Origin: Coriobacteriia bacterium
Lineage (GTDB): Bacteria; Actinomycetota; Coriobacteriia; Anaerosomatales; JAAXUF01
NCBI GenBank assembly: GCA_013336165.1
Contig: JAAXUF010000002.1
Coordinates: 124,001-188,000, forward strand
Direction: 5' to 3'
Length of the DNA stretch: 64,000 nt
Shown here piece after piece: positions 1-7,998 of this stretch (within the stretch, counting starts at the first letter, position 1; each line of letters opens with the position of its first letter). The translations under genes and the position numbers were made by a program. The notes beneath the pieces were generated by a model. That model was not told the DNA's origin and made no database searches. It saw only the letters and a list, made by a program, of their open reading frames with translations.

Positions 1-228
1 GCCGCGATCTCGCTGAGCCTGCTGCTCGCGATCATCGTTGTACTGTGCCGAGCGCTCGAGCGGCTGACCCTGCCGAGCATGCAGCATCCGATCGGGTCGG
101 GGATCTCGCTGTTGGTCTGCCTGGTGGCCATCTTCTTCGCGGGCGCGTCATCACCGATTGCAGCGTGCGCGACCGCGGCGGTGGCGGTCGGGATTCTCGG
201 CAGCATGGTCGAGGCCGGGCGGCTTTAA
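1..228 (+). CDS. C-terminal end of an integral membrane protein
   Basis: The window opens inside a reading frame (frame 1) that runs for 75 codons to a TAA at 226-228. The visible part is almost entirely hydrophobic: one membrane segment near residues 1-17 (AISLSLLLAIIVVLC) and a second long one from about residue 36 to 66, joined by a short polar linker. This is the end of a polytopic membrane protein. The fragment carries no motif that names the family. Its stop overlaps by four bases with the stop of the convergent HEPN gene, so there is no intergenic space. Coding in this frame is likely because the hydrophobic pattern is coherent and unbroken; the function is unknown. Confidence 0.6.
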   Translation, partial: AAISLSLLLAIIVVLCRALERLTLPSMQHPIGSGISLLVCLVAIFFAGASSPIAACATAAVAVGILGSMVEAGRL

Positions 229-683
229 TCAACATCGCCTATGGGATCGAATGACTGTTGTACCAGCAGCTCCTCGGCTTTGCCAAGGAACCTCCGCGCC
301 GCTTCCACTGCGGATTCCGCTCCATCTCGAGAGAAATCAGACCTGTAGTCTGCCGTCTCCCTTAGGAGCATGGTGGTGTCGAAGTCGTCTAGGTATTCCT
401 GAGCCAAGACGCCTTCATCCACAAAGAGCGCCTGAATCGCGGCTTTCAAGCAGAAGTGGCTCTTCTCCCGGTAGCCTTGACTGAAGAGCAGGGCCCTGGC
501 GGCATGGAAGATGCCATAGTACGCCTGTATCGTCGCCCACTTGGGATTGCCGGACTCAAAACTCGCCTCGGCCCATCTCAAGTCATTCCGAGCGGAACCG
601 ATCTCGGCAGGGATCAAGTGCACCGCGTGCTCTTGTTTGACGATCCGATTGCTCGCAAGGCATTTCTCAAAGTCTCTGTTCAT
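225..683 (-). CDS. HEPN domain protein of an HEPN/MNT pair
   Basis: This is a 152-residue protein of the HEPN family (PF05168 type). The helical core is visible around YYGIFHAARALL, a signature of HEPN proteins paired with minimal nucleotidyltransferases, followed by an R-x3-H stretch (REKSH). In the known HEPN/MNT toxin-antitoxin systems the HEPN partner is a ribonuclease toxin and the nucleotidyltransferase neutralises it by modification. I chose the ATG at 683 because GAGAAAG lies just upstream; a TTG at 707 would add eight residues but has no site. The gene overlaps the end of the upstream nucleotidyltransferase gene by 17 bases, so the two are translationally linked. Toxicity here is inferred from the family. 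Confidence 0.75.
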   Translation of the reverse strand: MNRDFEKCLASNRIVKQEHAVHLIPAEIGSARNDLRWAEASFESGNPKWATIQAYYGIFHAARALLFSQGYREKSHFCLKAAIQALFVDEGVLAQEYLDDFDTTMLLRETADYRSDFSRDGAESAVEAARRFLGKAEELLVQQSFDPIGDVD

Positions 684-1239
684 CGATAGCTTTCTCGAAG
701 AGGACAACCCCCCTCTTTACCTCATCGATGAACGCTCCGTCTTTGATTCTGGATACCGCGTATTCCGCTGACGTCTGAATCACCGGCATGATCAGACGAT
801 CGCTGGGAAAACATCGGATCTCAGCCGCAACCTTGTCGGGCTCCTCAGTGATCACAAAGAGATCGATATCGCTCTCAGAAGTATCGGTGCCCTGCGCGGC
901 GCTCCCATATAGGATCACCCGAGCCGAGATTTCTGCAATCCTGCGAACCAATCCGGACAACATGATGAGGTTCTCAAGGACGCGAAAGTGCTGCGCGAGT
1001 GGATTCTGTTCCAGCGTGTATAACCACATCTTCCCGATTCTTTTCCGGGAGACGAGTCCGTTCTTGAGAAACTCGTTCAGGATCTGACTTGTGGCGCCAC
1101 GGCTGACTCCGGTCGCATCCGAAATTTGCGCTCCATAAACGGCTTCGTTCGAGTGCAGGGTAAGGAAACTCCAGACCCGGTAGGGTCTCGTCTTCAGGAA
1201 AAGACTTGGTAATGAGTTTGTTTTCATTTTCTGTGACAT
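667..1239 (-). CDS. Nucleotidyltransferase with N-terminal winged helix (MNT partner of HEPN)
   Basis: The 190-residue product has two parts. Residues about 10-75 form a winged-helix DNA-binding domain (ISDATGVSRGATSQILNEF is the recognition region). Residues about 95-190 form a minimal nucleotidyltransferase domain with the GS-x10-DxD metal/nucleotide motif (GSAA...SDIDLF). It is the expected partner of the HEPN gene that follows with overlap. I prefer the ATG at 1239; a GTG at 1260 is in frame but lies inside the inverted repeat that seems to be the operator. With a -10 box ending at 1247, an ATG at 1239 would be leaderless; an ATG at 1227 is a second option. The DNA-binding domain plus palindrome suggest the protein represses its own operon. 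Confidence 0.75.
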   Translation of the reverse strand: MSQKMKTNSLPSLFLKTRPYRVWSFLTLHSNEAVYGAQISDATGVSRGATSQILNEFLKNGLVSRKRIGKMWLYTLEQNPLAQHFRVLENLIMLSGLVRRIAEISARVILYGSAAQGTDTSESDIDLFVITEEPDKVAAEIRCFPSDRLIMPVIQTSAEYAVSRIKDGAFIDEVKRGVVLFEKAIDEQRL

Positions 1240-1240
1240 T

Positions 1241-1277
1241 GTGTTCAATATATGGAACACGAAAACGAGTATGTCAA
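1241..1277 (-). promoter_or_regulatory. Promoter and palindromic operator of the MNT/HEPN pair
   Basis: On the minus strand a perfect -35 box TTGACA (1277-1272) is followed after 19 bases by TATATT (1252-1247). The -10 box sits inside an inverted repeat with 6-bp arms GTGTTC (1241-1246) and GAACAC (1255-1260). The start codon at 1239 lies about seven bases beyond the -10 box. The -35 box overlaps the stop codon of the upstream EamA gene, so the pair has its own promoter although it follows on the same strand. Repression by the winged-helix partner is inferred. Confidence 0.6.
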
Positions 1278-2197
1278 GAGCGAGTGCTTCGCGGCTCCTT
1301 ACTCGCCTCCGGCCTCCCTTTCGCCTGCACCAACGCCACGCCGGCGATCGCGATCACGCCGCCAAGGATTCCCGTCGCGGGCGGTATCTCCGCGAGGAAG
1401 ATGATGCTGATTGCGAACGCGGCCACCGGCACACAATAGAGTGCGGTGGTCGCAACGGTGACTTCGAGACGCTGAAGCGCATACGCCCACGTCAGGAATG
1501 CGACGACCGAGGCGAACGTCGCGAGCCACAGCACCGCAAGCGTCGCGGAAAGCGGCGCCACGCGAACCGCATGCGGCAGGTTCACGGCGAACGGAGTCAG
1601 GAGCAGGGCGCCGATCCACATCGGCCACGCGGTGAGCGCGAGGCTGTTGTAGCGGTCGGACAGGGTCTTCTGGAGGACGAGGTAGGTCGCCCACAAACAC
1701 GTGGCCGCGACAATCAGCAGAACTCCCAAGCCGCCCGAGAATGACGCGCCCGATGAGATCGCGATGGTCGCAGCGCCGACAAAGGCGATTCCCGTACCGA
1801 CCCATCCAAGCTTCGTGAGCCGCTCCCCGAGAAACGCGACCGCTAGGAGCGACGCCAGTATCGGCGAGGTTGAGACAAGCAGCGACGCGGTACCGGCGTC
1901 AACCGTGCGCTCACCGACGTTCAGCAACAGATGGTAAAGTGCCTGGCCGATAAGCCCGAGGATGAAGAAACGGATCCAGTCACGCCCTTGCGGCACCTTC
2001 ACTCCGCCGCGCGCAATGACGAGGATTCCCAGCAACAGCGACGCAAGGATCATGCGACCTGCCGAGAGTTGACCCGGCGTGTACGCACCGGAAGCCACGA
2101 CCGCACGGATGGCGACGAACGCCGAACCCCAGAAGATGACCGTGATGACGAGGGCCGCGAGGGCCTTTAGGCGTTGGTTTCTCGGCAGGTTCTTCAT
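1274..2197 (-). CDS. EamA/DMT family transporter
   Basis: This 307-residue protein has ten predicted membrane helices and the two-fold repeat typical of drug/metabolite transporters of the EamA family (RhaT-type permeases). The first helix shows the characteristic pattern IFWGSAFVAIRA. Proteins of this family export amino acids, nucleosides or drugs across the inner membrane; the substrate cannot be read from the sequence. The ATG at 2197 is followed by a typical positive-inside N-terminus (KNLPRNQRLK). It is the last gene before the HEPN/MNT pair and lies on the same strand, but the pair has its own promoter overlapping this gene's stop codon. Confidence 0.85.
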   Translation of the reverse strand: MKNLPRNQRLKALAALVITVIFWGSAFVAIRAVVASGAYTPGQLSAGRMILASLLLGILVIARGGVKVPQGRDWIRFFILGLIGQALYHLLLNVGERTVDAGTASLLVSTSPILASLLAVAFLGERLTKLGWVGTGIAFVGAATIAISSGASFSGGLGVLLIVAATCLWATYLVLQKTLSDRYNSLALTAWPMWIGALLLTPFAVNLPHAVRVAPLSATLAVLWLATFASVVAFLTWAYALQRLEVTVATTALYCVPVAAFAISIIFLAEIPPATGILGGVIAIAGVALVQAKGRPEASKEPRSTRS

Positions 2198-2265
2198 TCA
2201 CGCATTTTGCAGCATTTGGAACGATAGGTCGATTAAGGCTTTGTGTCGGCAGAAGTAAGCGGAAC

Positions 2266-2595
2266 TTACGGTTGGTTCGTCCGATGCGAGCCGGGCACCA
2301 GCTTGATCTCCACGTGATGCCCCACCGCTTCAGCATACTTCTTGAGCGTCGACATCGACGGAGAGTGTTTCCCAGAAGCCTCAAGCCGAGAAACCGCACT
2401 CTTGGTTGTGCCCATCCGTTCGGCAACCGCTTCTTGGGTGAGCCCAGCCTTGTATCGGGCGTTCAACAACTCGCGAACCAACAAATACTCGTCTTCAAGC
2501 GCGTCGTACTCTTCTTCAAAACCTTTGCGCTTCGACGCCCGCTCGAGAAATGCATCATGGTCGTGGTCGACCGGACGATACTCAAGATCGGCCAT
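2266..2595 (-). CDS. higA: XRE-family antitoxin (HigA-like)
   Basis: The 109-residue protein has a helix-turn-helix of the Cro/C1 type at about residues 50-105 (GLTQEAVAERMGTTKSAVSRLE). It follows a RelE/HigB-like toxin gene with a 14-base overlap, the toxin-first order typical of HigBA modules. AGGAGG lies six bases before the ATG at 2595; a GTG three bases earlier is less well spaced. In this family the antitoxin binds the toxin and also represses the shared promoter. Function is inferred from the pairing and domain; nothing in the sequence suggests inactivation. Confidence 0.8.
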   Translation of the reverse strand: MADLEYRPVDHDHDAFLERASKRKGFEEEYDALEDEYLLVRELLNARYKAGLTQEAVAERMGTTKSAVSRLEASGKHSPSMSTLKKYAEAVGHHVEIKLVPGSHRTNQP

Positions 2596-2914
2596 CACGT
2601 ACCTCCTTCAATCGCTTGCGTGCAGTCGTCAGATCTCGTTCCGCTGTCGTTTGTGTCTTCTTGATGGCAGCGTGGAGTATGATCACGCGCTTTCCAACAA
2701 CGAAGCAGTAGAAGGCGCGTCCGATACCATCGCGACCATGTGGGCGGAGTTCGAAGAGACCCTGCCCCATTGATCGCGAATGTGGCATCCGAAGATCGGG
2801 GCCGTAGTCCACCAACAACTCAACTATCCGTACGTAGTCAGCCAGGACACTCACGGGCCAGCATTCTATCTCGGCCAGAACGTTGGGGTGGAAGTATTCG
2901 ATGGAGTACGCCAT
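2582..2914 (-). CDS. higB: HigB/RelE-type toxin (phage Gp49-like)
   Basis: This is a 110-residue basic protein of the phage-derived Gp49-like/HigB family. Diagnostic stretches are LFELRPHGRDGIGRAFYCF and the following KRVIILHAAIKKTQ, which match the RelE-fold core (strands 2-4) of mRNA interferases that cleave at the ribosome. Basic residues in RKRLKEVRDG close the protein, as usual. The gene overlaps the start of the antitoxin gene by 14 bases. A possible promoter upstream (TTGACG at 2949-2944 and GATAAC at 2928-2923) has a short 15-base spacer. The start has no clear ribosome binding site. Confidence 0.78.
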   Translation of the reverse strand: MAYSIEYFHPNVLAEIECWPVSVLADYVRIVELLVDYGPDLRMPHSRSMGQGLFELRPHGRDGIGRAFYCFVVGKRVIILHAAIKKTQTTAERDLTTARKRLKEVRDGRS

Positions 2915-2945
2915 GACAGGACGTTATCAAATACGCTAACTTCCG

Positions 2946-3791
2946 TCAATCGCCTTTCCGTTTCCGCCCGCTTCGCTCCGCCCGGAAGCCCTTCTCGATG
3001 AAGACCCCGTCGGACGTGAACCTGCGGCGGTACGTGAGCAGCAGCGCCACGACGCTGCCCATCGCGGTCGCGGCGGCCACCATCAACATGACGACGATCT
3101 GGTAGCCGGTGGCGGTGACCGGATCGGCCCCGGCCAGGATCTGGCCGGCCATCATGCCGGGGATGAAGACGAGGCCGGCCGCTGCCATCGAGTTGATGGT
3201 CGGGATAAGGCCGGCGCGAAGCGCGGTCCGGATCGAGCCATGCGCCGCCTCCCACGGTGTCGCCCCGAGCGCGGTCAGCGCCAGCAGCTCGCCTTCGCGC
3301 GCATCCAGGTCCGCATACACGCGCTCGATCGCGAGCGCAATGCCGGTCATAGAATTGCCGATCACCATTCCGGCGAGCGGGATGACGTACTGCGGCAGAT
3401 ACCACGGCTGCACCTGCACGATCACCCCGGTAACCGCGAACGTCACGATGAAACCCGTCAGCGCCATCGAGATGAATGCGCTGCCAAAGATGCCGGGCGG
3501 CGCGTCGGGACTCCGGCGCACGATGATGCGCGCCGCAAACAGCACCATGACCACGATCAGGCCAATGACCAGCCACGGCGAGTTGATACGAAACACCCAG
3601 CGCAGAATGAAGCCGAGGGCCAGCAGCTGCACGTATGTGCGCACGGTCGCAATCGCGAGGTCCTTCTCGATACCGAGTGCCAGGCGGATCGAGATCACGC
3701 CGACGAAGACGACGAACAGCGTCGCCAGTGCCAGCTGCACCCAGCCGATGGGGATGACGCCTCCTGTCGCGGCAACCGCCGAGGCGTTCAC
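2946..3791 (-). CDS. fetB: FetB-type ABC exporter permease (UPF0014)
   Basis: The 281-residue membrane protein belongs to the UPF0014/FetB (YbbM) family. Conserved features are the early RTYVQLLALGFIL segment, PLAGMVIGNSMTGIALAIERV and IPGMMAGQILAG, which together are specific to this family. In E. coli FetAB exports iron and protects against peroxide. The start is a GTG whose last bases overlap the stop of the ATPase gene (GTGA), so the two are translated together. About seven membrane helices are visible. The C-terminus is a short basic cytoplasmic tail. Iron as substrate is taken from the E. coli homologue, not seen here. Confidence 0.85.
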   Translation of the reverse strand: MNASAVAATGGVIPIGWVQLALATLFVVFVGVISIRLALGIEKDLAIATVRTYVQLLALGFILRWVFRINSPWLVIGLIVVMVLFAARIIVRRSPDAPPGIFGSAFISMALTGFIVTFAVTGVIVQVQPWYLPQYVIPLAGMVIGNSMTGIALAIERVYADLDAREGELLALTALGATPWEAAHGSIRTALRAGLIPTINSMAAAGLVFIPGMMAGQILAGADPVTATGYQIVVMLMVAAATAMGSVVALLLTYRRRFTSDGVFIEKGFRAERSGRKRKGD

Positions 3792-4483
3792 GGCGTGATC
3801 TCCTCGGCGGTTGCGGTTGCGGTTGCGGGTGCGGGTATGAGGCAGCCGCCCTGCAGGAGCAGACGCCGTGCGGCCAGACCGTCGGCGCGGTGATGCCGGA
3901 CGCGCACAACGGCGCCGCCTGCGTCGGCGAACTCGCGGGTCATCGCCGAGACGGCGTCTGCGGAAGCGTCGTCGAGGGCAGCGTCGGGCTCGTCGAGCAG
4001 CAGTACGCGAGGCGCAGTAAGCAGCACGCGCAGCAGTGCGACTCGCGCTTGCTGGCCTACAGAGAGCCGCGCGGCATCGCGATCGAGTGCGACATCCAGA
4101 CCGACGCGCTCAATCGCCTCGGCAAGCATGGAATCCGTCGGCGCGCGGTGTCCGTGACGCGCCTTCAGTGTCCACGGCAGCAGCAGGTTATCGCGCACGG
4201 AGCCGTCGACGATCGCCGGCTTCTGCGGCACGAGTGCTACCTGCTCGCGCCAGGCTTGCGGTGCGATCTTCTCGGCAGGGACGGAGTCGAGGACGAGAGC
4301 CGCGGTCGCGCCCGGAAGGAGGCGCGCGAGCGCTCGGAGGAGCATCGACTTGCCGGCGCCGGACGGGCCGGTGACGTCGACGATCTCGCCCGCGGAGAGC
4401 TCGAGTTGGGCCGCGTCGAGCACGAGGACAGGGCCAGCATCACCGGCAAGCACGGCGGTTACGTCGCGCGCTTCAAACAGCAT
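3788..4483 (-). CDS. fetA: FetA-type ABC exporter ATPase
   Basis: This 231-residue ATPase carries a Walker A motif GPSGAGKS, a signature motif LSVGQQ and a Walker B motif LLLDEPDAALD, followed by a switch histidine near the C-terminus. It couples to the FetB-type permease that starts within its stop codon. The frame stays open far upstream, but that stretch lies across the lipoprotein gene in another frame. The ATG at 4483 fits the start of the ATPase fold (MLFEARDV) and is preceded by AAAGG. The signature LSVGQ in place of LSGGQ is acceptable for the family. The last residues (ATATATAEE) are a low-complexity tail. Confidence 0.83.
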   Translation of the reverse strand: MLFEARDVTAVLAGDAGPVLVLDAAQLELSAGEIVDVTGPSGAGKSMLLRALARLLPGATAALVLDSVPAEKIAPQAWREQVALVPQKPAIVDGSVRDNLLLPWTLKARHGHRAPTDSMLAEAIERVGLDVALDRDAARLSVGQQARVALLRVLLTAPRVLLLDEPDAALDDASADAVSAMTREFADAGGAVVRVRHHRADGLAARRLLLQGGCLIPAPATATATAEEITP

Positions 4484-4529
4484 TGAGACGTTCGACCTTT
4501 CTAGAAGATCAGTACCCGAAGCGCCGCTG

Positions 4530-5348
4530 CTACAGCTGCAGCACCTCGACGATGGCCGCCGGATAGTATGTGGCCGGCGAAGGCGGCTCCGGGCCGAGAA
4601 GCTTGCTCGTCCACTTGCCATCCGCGTACTTGCACCAGAACTCGAGCCCCTGGTAGTCGTTCTTGGAATCGCTGGTCGGTTGAATGTAGAGAACGCCCCA
4701 CCACGTGCCGCTCGTGTCCTTGGCGACCTTGTTGACAAGCGTCTTGTACGGCTTACCGTTGCCTGACATCGTCGTCGCGGCCCAAGCTTGGCCCGCCGTC
4801 TCGAGGCTTGCCTTGAGCGTAGCCTCGTCCAGCACAGCGGGGGCGGTCGGCGCAGTCACTATGGGCCACTTGATCTTGCCGAGCAGATCCGCCGAGAACG
4901 TGGGTAGTGCTGCCGCAGCCTGCGCGGCTGTGGCGCCGGTGTCTGTGGCGGGAGCCGTCCAGACCACCGTCCAGTCGGGCCCGGTCCACGCGACGAAGAT
5001 GTGTCCGCTCCCACCTGTGATCTGCTCGATCTCGCCGATGGCCGTGCTGCCTTGCGCAAACATCTGGTACGTGCGGAACTGCGACGTTGTAGCGTACTTC
5101 TTCCGCGCAGCGTCCAAGAGCGCGGTATAGGCGGCGTTGCCCGAGACCGGCGTCGTGATCGGCCCGGTCTCGACAGCCACTGACGCCTTGCCGCCGGCCG
5201 TGCCCGTCGCAGAGGCCGTCCCGGTTGAGACGTCGATGATCGCCGGGGCTGTCGGCGTATTCTTCTTGCACCCAGTACTCATTGTGGCCACAGCCAGCGC
5301 AGCCACTAACACGATCACGAGCAGCAACGGCTTTCGAAGCCTCGACAT
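4530..5348 (-). CDS. Secreted lipoprotein of unknown function
   Basis: The 272-residue product starts with a basic n-region and hydrophobic core (RKPLLLVIVLVAALAVAT) and a lipobox STGC, so it should be lipidated and held on the outer face of the membrane. After a linker rich in Thr, Ala and Gly, two similar halves follow, each about 100 residues, with repeated tryptophan-containing stretches (AWTGPDWTVVWTAPA and TSGTWWGVLYIQP). I do not recognise the family. The ATG at 5348 is preceded by GGAGGA. It lies 46 bases upstream of the FetA-type ATPase gene on the same strand and may be co-transcribed with it, but a shared role is not shown. Confidence 0.75.
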   Translation of the reverse strand: MSRLRKPLLLVIVLVAALAVATMSTGCKKNTPTAPAIIDVSTGTASATGTAGGKASVAVETGPITTPVSGNAAYTALLDAARKKYATTSQFRTYQMFAQGSTAIGEIEQITGGSGHIFVAWTGPDWTVVWTAPATDTGATAAQAAAALPTFSADLLGKIKWPIVTAPTAPAVLDEATLKASLETAGQAWAATTMSGNGKPYKTLVNKVAKDTSGTWWGVLYIQPTSDSKNDYQGLEFWCKYADGKWTSKLLGPEPPSPATYYPAAIVEVLQL

Positions 5349-5391
5349 GCTCTCCTCCTTGGTTTGCTCAAGAACCACGCCCGGAGCACTG

Positions 5392-6276
5392 CTACTTGGG
5401 TGGCTCCACCATCCGGGTCACTCGGCCAAACCTCGCGAACGTGTCCGGATCCGGCCCGATGCGCTGTTCTTTGTTGAGCCTGATTATAGTATCCATCTCA
5501 TCCGACGTGAGCGCGAAGTCGTAAACGTCGCAGTTCTCGGCGATTCGGGGCCGGTGCACCGACTTGGGTATCGTCACAATTCCGCTCTGCAGGATCCAGC
5601 GGATCGATACCTGCGCCGGTGTCTTAGCATGACGCGCGCCAACCTCGACCAGTTCGGGGATGTCGTTGACACGGCCGCGCATGATCGGCGCCCAGGCCTG
5701 GATCTGAATGCCGTGCTCGCGGCAGAATGCCTGCAGCTCAGGTTGCTGAAGCCGCGGATGGAATTCGACCTGGTTCACGGCCGGCGCGATGGTCGCGCGC
5801 GTGAGCAGCTCATCGAGATGGCGTGCCGAGAAGTTGCACACGCCGATCGCCCGCGCGCGTCCGGACGCTGCGATCTCCTCCATCGCACGCCATGTGCCGT
5901 GCATGAACCGCGTGTCCGGCCAGTGCACGAGGTAAAGGTCGACGTAGTCAAACCCCAGTCGCTCAAGGCTCGCATCGAACGCCGCAAGCGTCCGCTCGTA
6001 GCCTTGGTCGGAGTTCCAGACCTTGGTGGTGACGAAGACTTCCTCGCGCCGAAGCCCGCTTTCGCGAATCGCCGAGGCGACACCGCGCTCGTTCCCATAC
6101 ATCGCCGCAGTATCGATCAGCCGGTAGCCGAGAGATAGTCCGTAGCGCACCTCGCCCTCGACATCCGGACCCTCATCGACCTTGTAGGTCCCGAGGCCGA
6201 GCCGCGGCATCGCCACGCCGGGGGCGATCTCGACGGTATCGGCGAGGGAGTGGAGTTCGATTGAGTTACCGGTCAT
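5392..6276 (-). CDS. Aldo/keto reductase
   Basis: This 294-residue protein is an NADPH-dependent aldo/keto reductase with a TIM-barrel fold. The catalytic tetrad is visible: Asp55 and Tyr60 in DTAAMYGNE, Lys85 in VTTKVWN and His118 in LVHWPD. The phosphate-binding region near the end reads IPKSVHRPRIAEN, which is typical for NADPH binding in the 2,5-diketo-gluconate reductase-like group. Substrates of this group are small aldehydes and ketones. The start at 6276 (MTGNS) is favoured over a GTG-like extension to 6288; neither has a strong ribosome binding site. It is divergent from the one-heme lipoprotein gene. Confidence 0.88.
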   Translation of the reverse strand: MTGNSIELHSLADTVEIAPGVAMPRLGLGTYKVDEGPDVEGEVRYGLSLGYRLIDTAAMYGNERGVASAIRESGLRREEVFVTTKVWNSDQGYERTLAAFDASLERLGFDYVDLYLVHWPDTRFMHGTWRAMEEIAASGRARAIGVCNFSARHLDELLTRATIAPAVNQVEFHPRLQQPELQAFCREHGIQIQAWAPIMRGRVNDIPELVEVGARHAKTPAQVSIRWILQSGIVTIPKSVHRPRIAENCDVYDFALTSDEMDTIIRLNKEQRIGPDPDTFARFGRVTRMVEPPK

Positions 6277-6379
6277 GCGGGGAACCATCTTCTATGAGGG
6301 CGGTGTTCCTAGTCGTACTTACCCCAGTCGGGTACATCTAGAGTTACATGGTTGCAGTTGTCCCAGCAAGGAGATTCTG

Positions 6380-6655
6380 ATGTCGCGCTTCTTTTCCCGC
6401 CCGCTGTCCGTCTGCGCACTGGCCATGGCCATGGCGGTATTCGTGTTGGCCGGATGTTCCGGCACCCCCGATGGACAGAACCTTGTCAGTTCGAAATGCA
6501 GCCGATGCCACACACTGGATCAGGTCAACAACGCCAACAAGACCCAAGCCCAGTGGGAGCAGACCGTCGCGATCATGGAGGGTCACGGACTCCAAGTCAC
6601 GACTGCCGAGAAGTCTGCCATCGTGAGTTACCTGGTGAAGAGTTCCTCAAAATAG
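6380..6655 (+). CDS. Small one-heme c-type cytochrome lipoprotein
   Basis: The 91-residue protein has a signal peptide with lipobox LAGC and, 17 residues later, a single c-type heme motif CSRCH. The downstream pattern (W in the middle, then GLQVTTAEKSAIVSYL) matches the small monoheme domains of the quinohemoprotein/DHC type, where a methionine (here MEGHG) is the likely distal ligand. It should be an outer-face electron carrier anchored by lipid. AAGGAG precedes the ATG at 6380 with good spacing. It stands alone between divergent and convergent genes. No partner oxidoreductase is adjacent, so the electron donor and acceptor are unknown. Confidence 0.75.
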   Translation: MSRFFSRPLSVCALAMAMAVFVLAGCSGTPDGQNLVSSKCSRCHTLDQVNNANKTQAQWEQTVAIMEGHGLQVTTAEKSAIVSYLVKSSSK

Positions 6656-6657
6656 TG

Positions 6658-7290
6658 TCACGACCCACCGACCTGCAAAGCCGCACCGGATTCCCAGCTG
6701 CGTGCCCTCGCCTCCGCCGCCGCCAGCTCCTCAGGCGTGTTCACGTTCACAAATGCCTCGCCGAGAGGATCGATCTCCCTGATGCGCTCAGCGCTGAACT
6801 CTTGGAGCCTGACCGCGGGATACCACGCATCCGCCCGCTTGCGACCGGCGGCGAGCGCTTCTTCGACCGCCGCCCGGCAGACATCCCGGCGGTATACGGC
6901 GCAGAACGGCTCGTAACCGCCTTCCGTTCTCGGCACCGCGGCATCTGCTCCGGTCTCTTCGAGTAAATCGAACTCCGCCCGCAGCAGTTCGGCGTTCACG
7001 AACGCCATGTCGCATGCGACGATGGCGACGGCCTCGTGCATGGCCACCGTGAACGCCGTGAGCAACCCGCCGAGGGCTCCGCGCTCGGGCAAGAGATCCC
7101 GGTAGATTGGGATGCCGAGGTAGGTGAGGTCCTCGGGCATATTGCTCGTGATGATGAGTTCGTCCGCGACACCCGAAACGCGTTCGATGACGCGCTCGAT
7201 CAAGGGACGGCCGAGGAAAGGCGTGAGCGCTTTGTCGCGCCCCATACGGGAAGAAGCTCCACCTGCCTGTATGACGAGCGAACGCTTCAT
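6658..7290 (-). CDS. mobA: Molybdenum cofactor guanylyltransferase MobA
   Basis: This 210-residue enzyme transfers GMP from GTP to Mo-molybdopterin to make the guanine dinucleotide form. The N-terminal nucleotide-binding signature is visible as QAGGASSRMGRDKAL, with the metal-binding VACDMAF further on. The length is normal for MobA. The ATG at 7290 is preceded by GAGAGG; an ATG at 7305 is also possible. The gene starts 12 bases after the DNA glycosylase gene and may be co-transcribed with it, far from the main moa/moe operon. A dinucleotide cofactor fits the needs of the Mop-type oxidoreductase only in part, because Mop enzymes use the cytosine form, so MobA probably serves other molybdoenzymes. 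Confidence 0.85.
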   Translation of the reverse strand: MKRSLVIQAGGASSRMGRDKALTPFLGRPLIERVIERVSGVADELIITSNMPEDLTYLGIPIYRDLLPERGALGGLLTAFTVAMHEAVAIVACDMAFVNAELLRAEFDLLEETGADAAVPRTEGGYEPFCAVYRRDVCRAAVEEALAAGRKRADAWYPAVRLQEFSAERIREIDPLGEAFVNVNTPEELAAAEARARSWESGAALQVGGS

Positions 7291-7301
7291 GTGTGGGCCT
7301 C

Positions 7302-7904
7302 TCATGTCGCCGACAAGGCCCACAAGTACAAAGACGCTGTCGAACCGTAGGGCGAATACCGCTTTCGATACCGCAGGAACTGCTCCTTGCTGAGCGTTTC
7401 CAAGCCGTACAGCTTCATCATCCCACGCCGGATAGCGAGGTCTCCCCAGCTTACGACATCCGGCCGAGCGAGCGAGAAGATCAGCATCATCTCCGCGGTC
7501 CAGACCCCTATCCCGGCAAGCGACGAAAGCCCCTCGATGATCTCGGCGTCAGACGGCGAGTGGAGTGCGCCGAAATCGAGTCTCTCGGAGATCGCGGCTT
7601 CAGCTATGCCCTTGAGGTAGCCTGCCTTCTTCATCGTCATCCCGGCTTGCTGGATCGCGGTCACATTAGTGGCGGCAATGCTTTCCGGCGTCACCTCGCC
7701 CACAAGTTCATGGAGCCGACGAAACACCGTGTCGGCGGCTTTGGCGGAGATCTGCTGCGCGACCACACAATTGACGAGGGCGGTGAACAGATCGGGCGTC
7801 ACGCTGCGCTCGATCATCCCAATGCGATCGATCGCCACGGCAAGCTTCTTGTCGCGGCGCTTGAGGTGCTCTATCTCCGTATGCCCGTACGGGAATGTGT
7901 TCAT
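7302..7904 (-). CDS. DNA-3-methyladenine glycosylase, HhH-GPD family
   Basis: The 200-residue protein is a base-excision repair glycosylase of the AlkA/HhH-GPD superfamily. The helix-hairpin-helix reads LAGIGVWTAEMML and is followed by the catalytic aspartate in SWGDLAIRRG. The first part (FTALVNCVVAQQISAKAA) is the conserved alpha-helical entry of this group. It removes alkylated purines from DNA. It lacks the N-terminal TBP-like domain of E. coli AlkA, so it belongs to the short form. The ATG at 7904 follows GAAAGAAG; longer starts at 7934 and 7958 exist but add only basic residues. It shares a strand and close spacing with mobA. Confidence 0.83.
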   Translation of the reverse strand: MNTFPYGHTEIEHLKRRDKKLAVAIDRIGMIERSVTPDLFTALVNCVVAQQISAKAADTVFRRLHELVGEVTPESIAATNVTAIQQAGMTMKKAGYLKGIAEAAISERLDFGALHSPSDAEIIEGLSSLAGIGVWTAEMMLIFSLARPDVVSWGDLAIRRGMMKLYGLETLSKEQFLRYRKRYSPYGSTASLYLWALSAT

Positions 7905-7998
7905 GCGCTTCTTTCGGCCTGACGGTCCGCTCATCCGTACTGCAGGATTCGTGCCCATTCGCTGAACCCCCTCGCGGGCGGCGGTCCCCCCGCGCCCC

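Noticed and set aside
2866-3909. Open frame of 347 codons on the minus strand overlapping fetB
   Set aside because: It is very rich in Arg and Gly and overlaps the clear FetB membrane protein in another frame.
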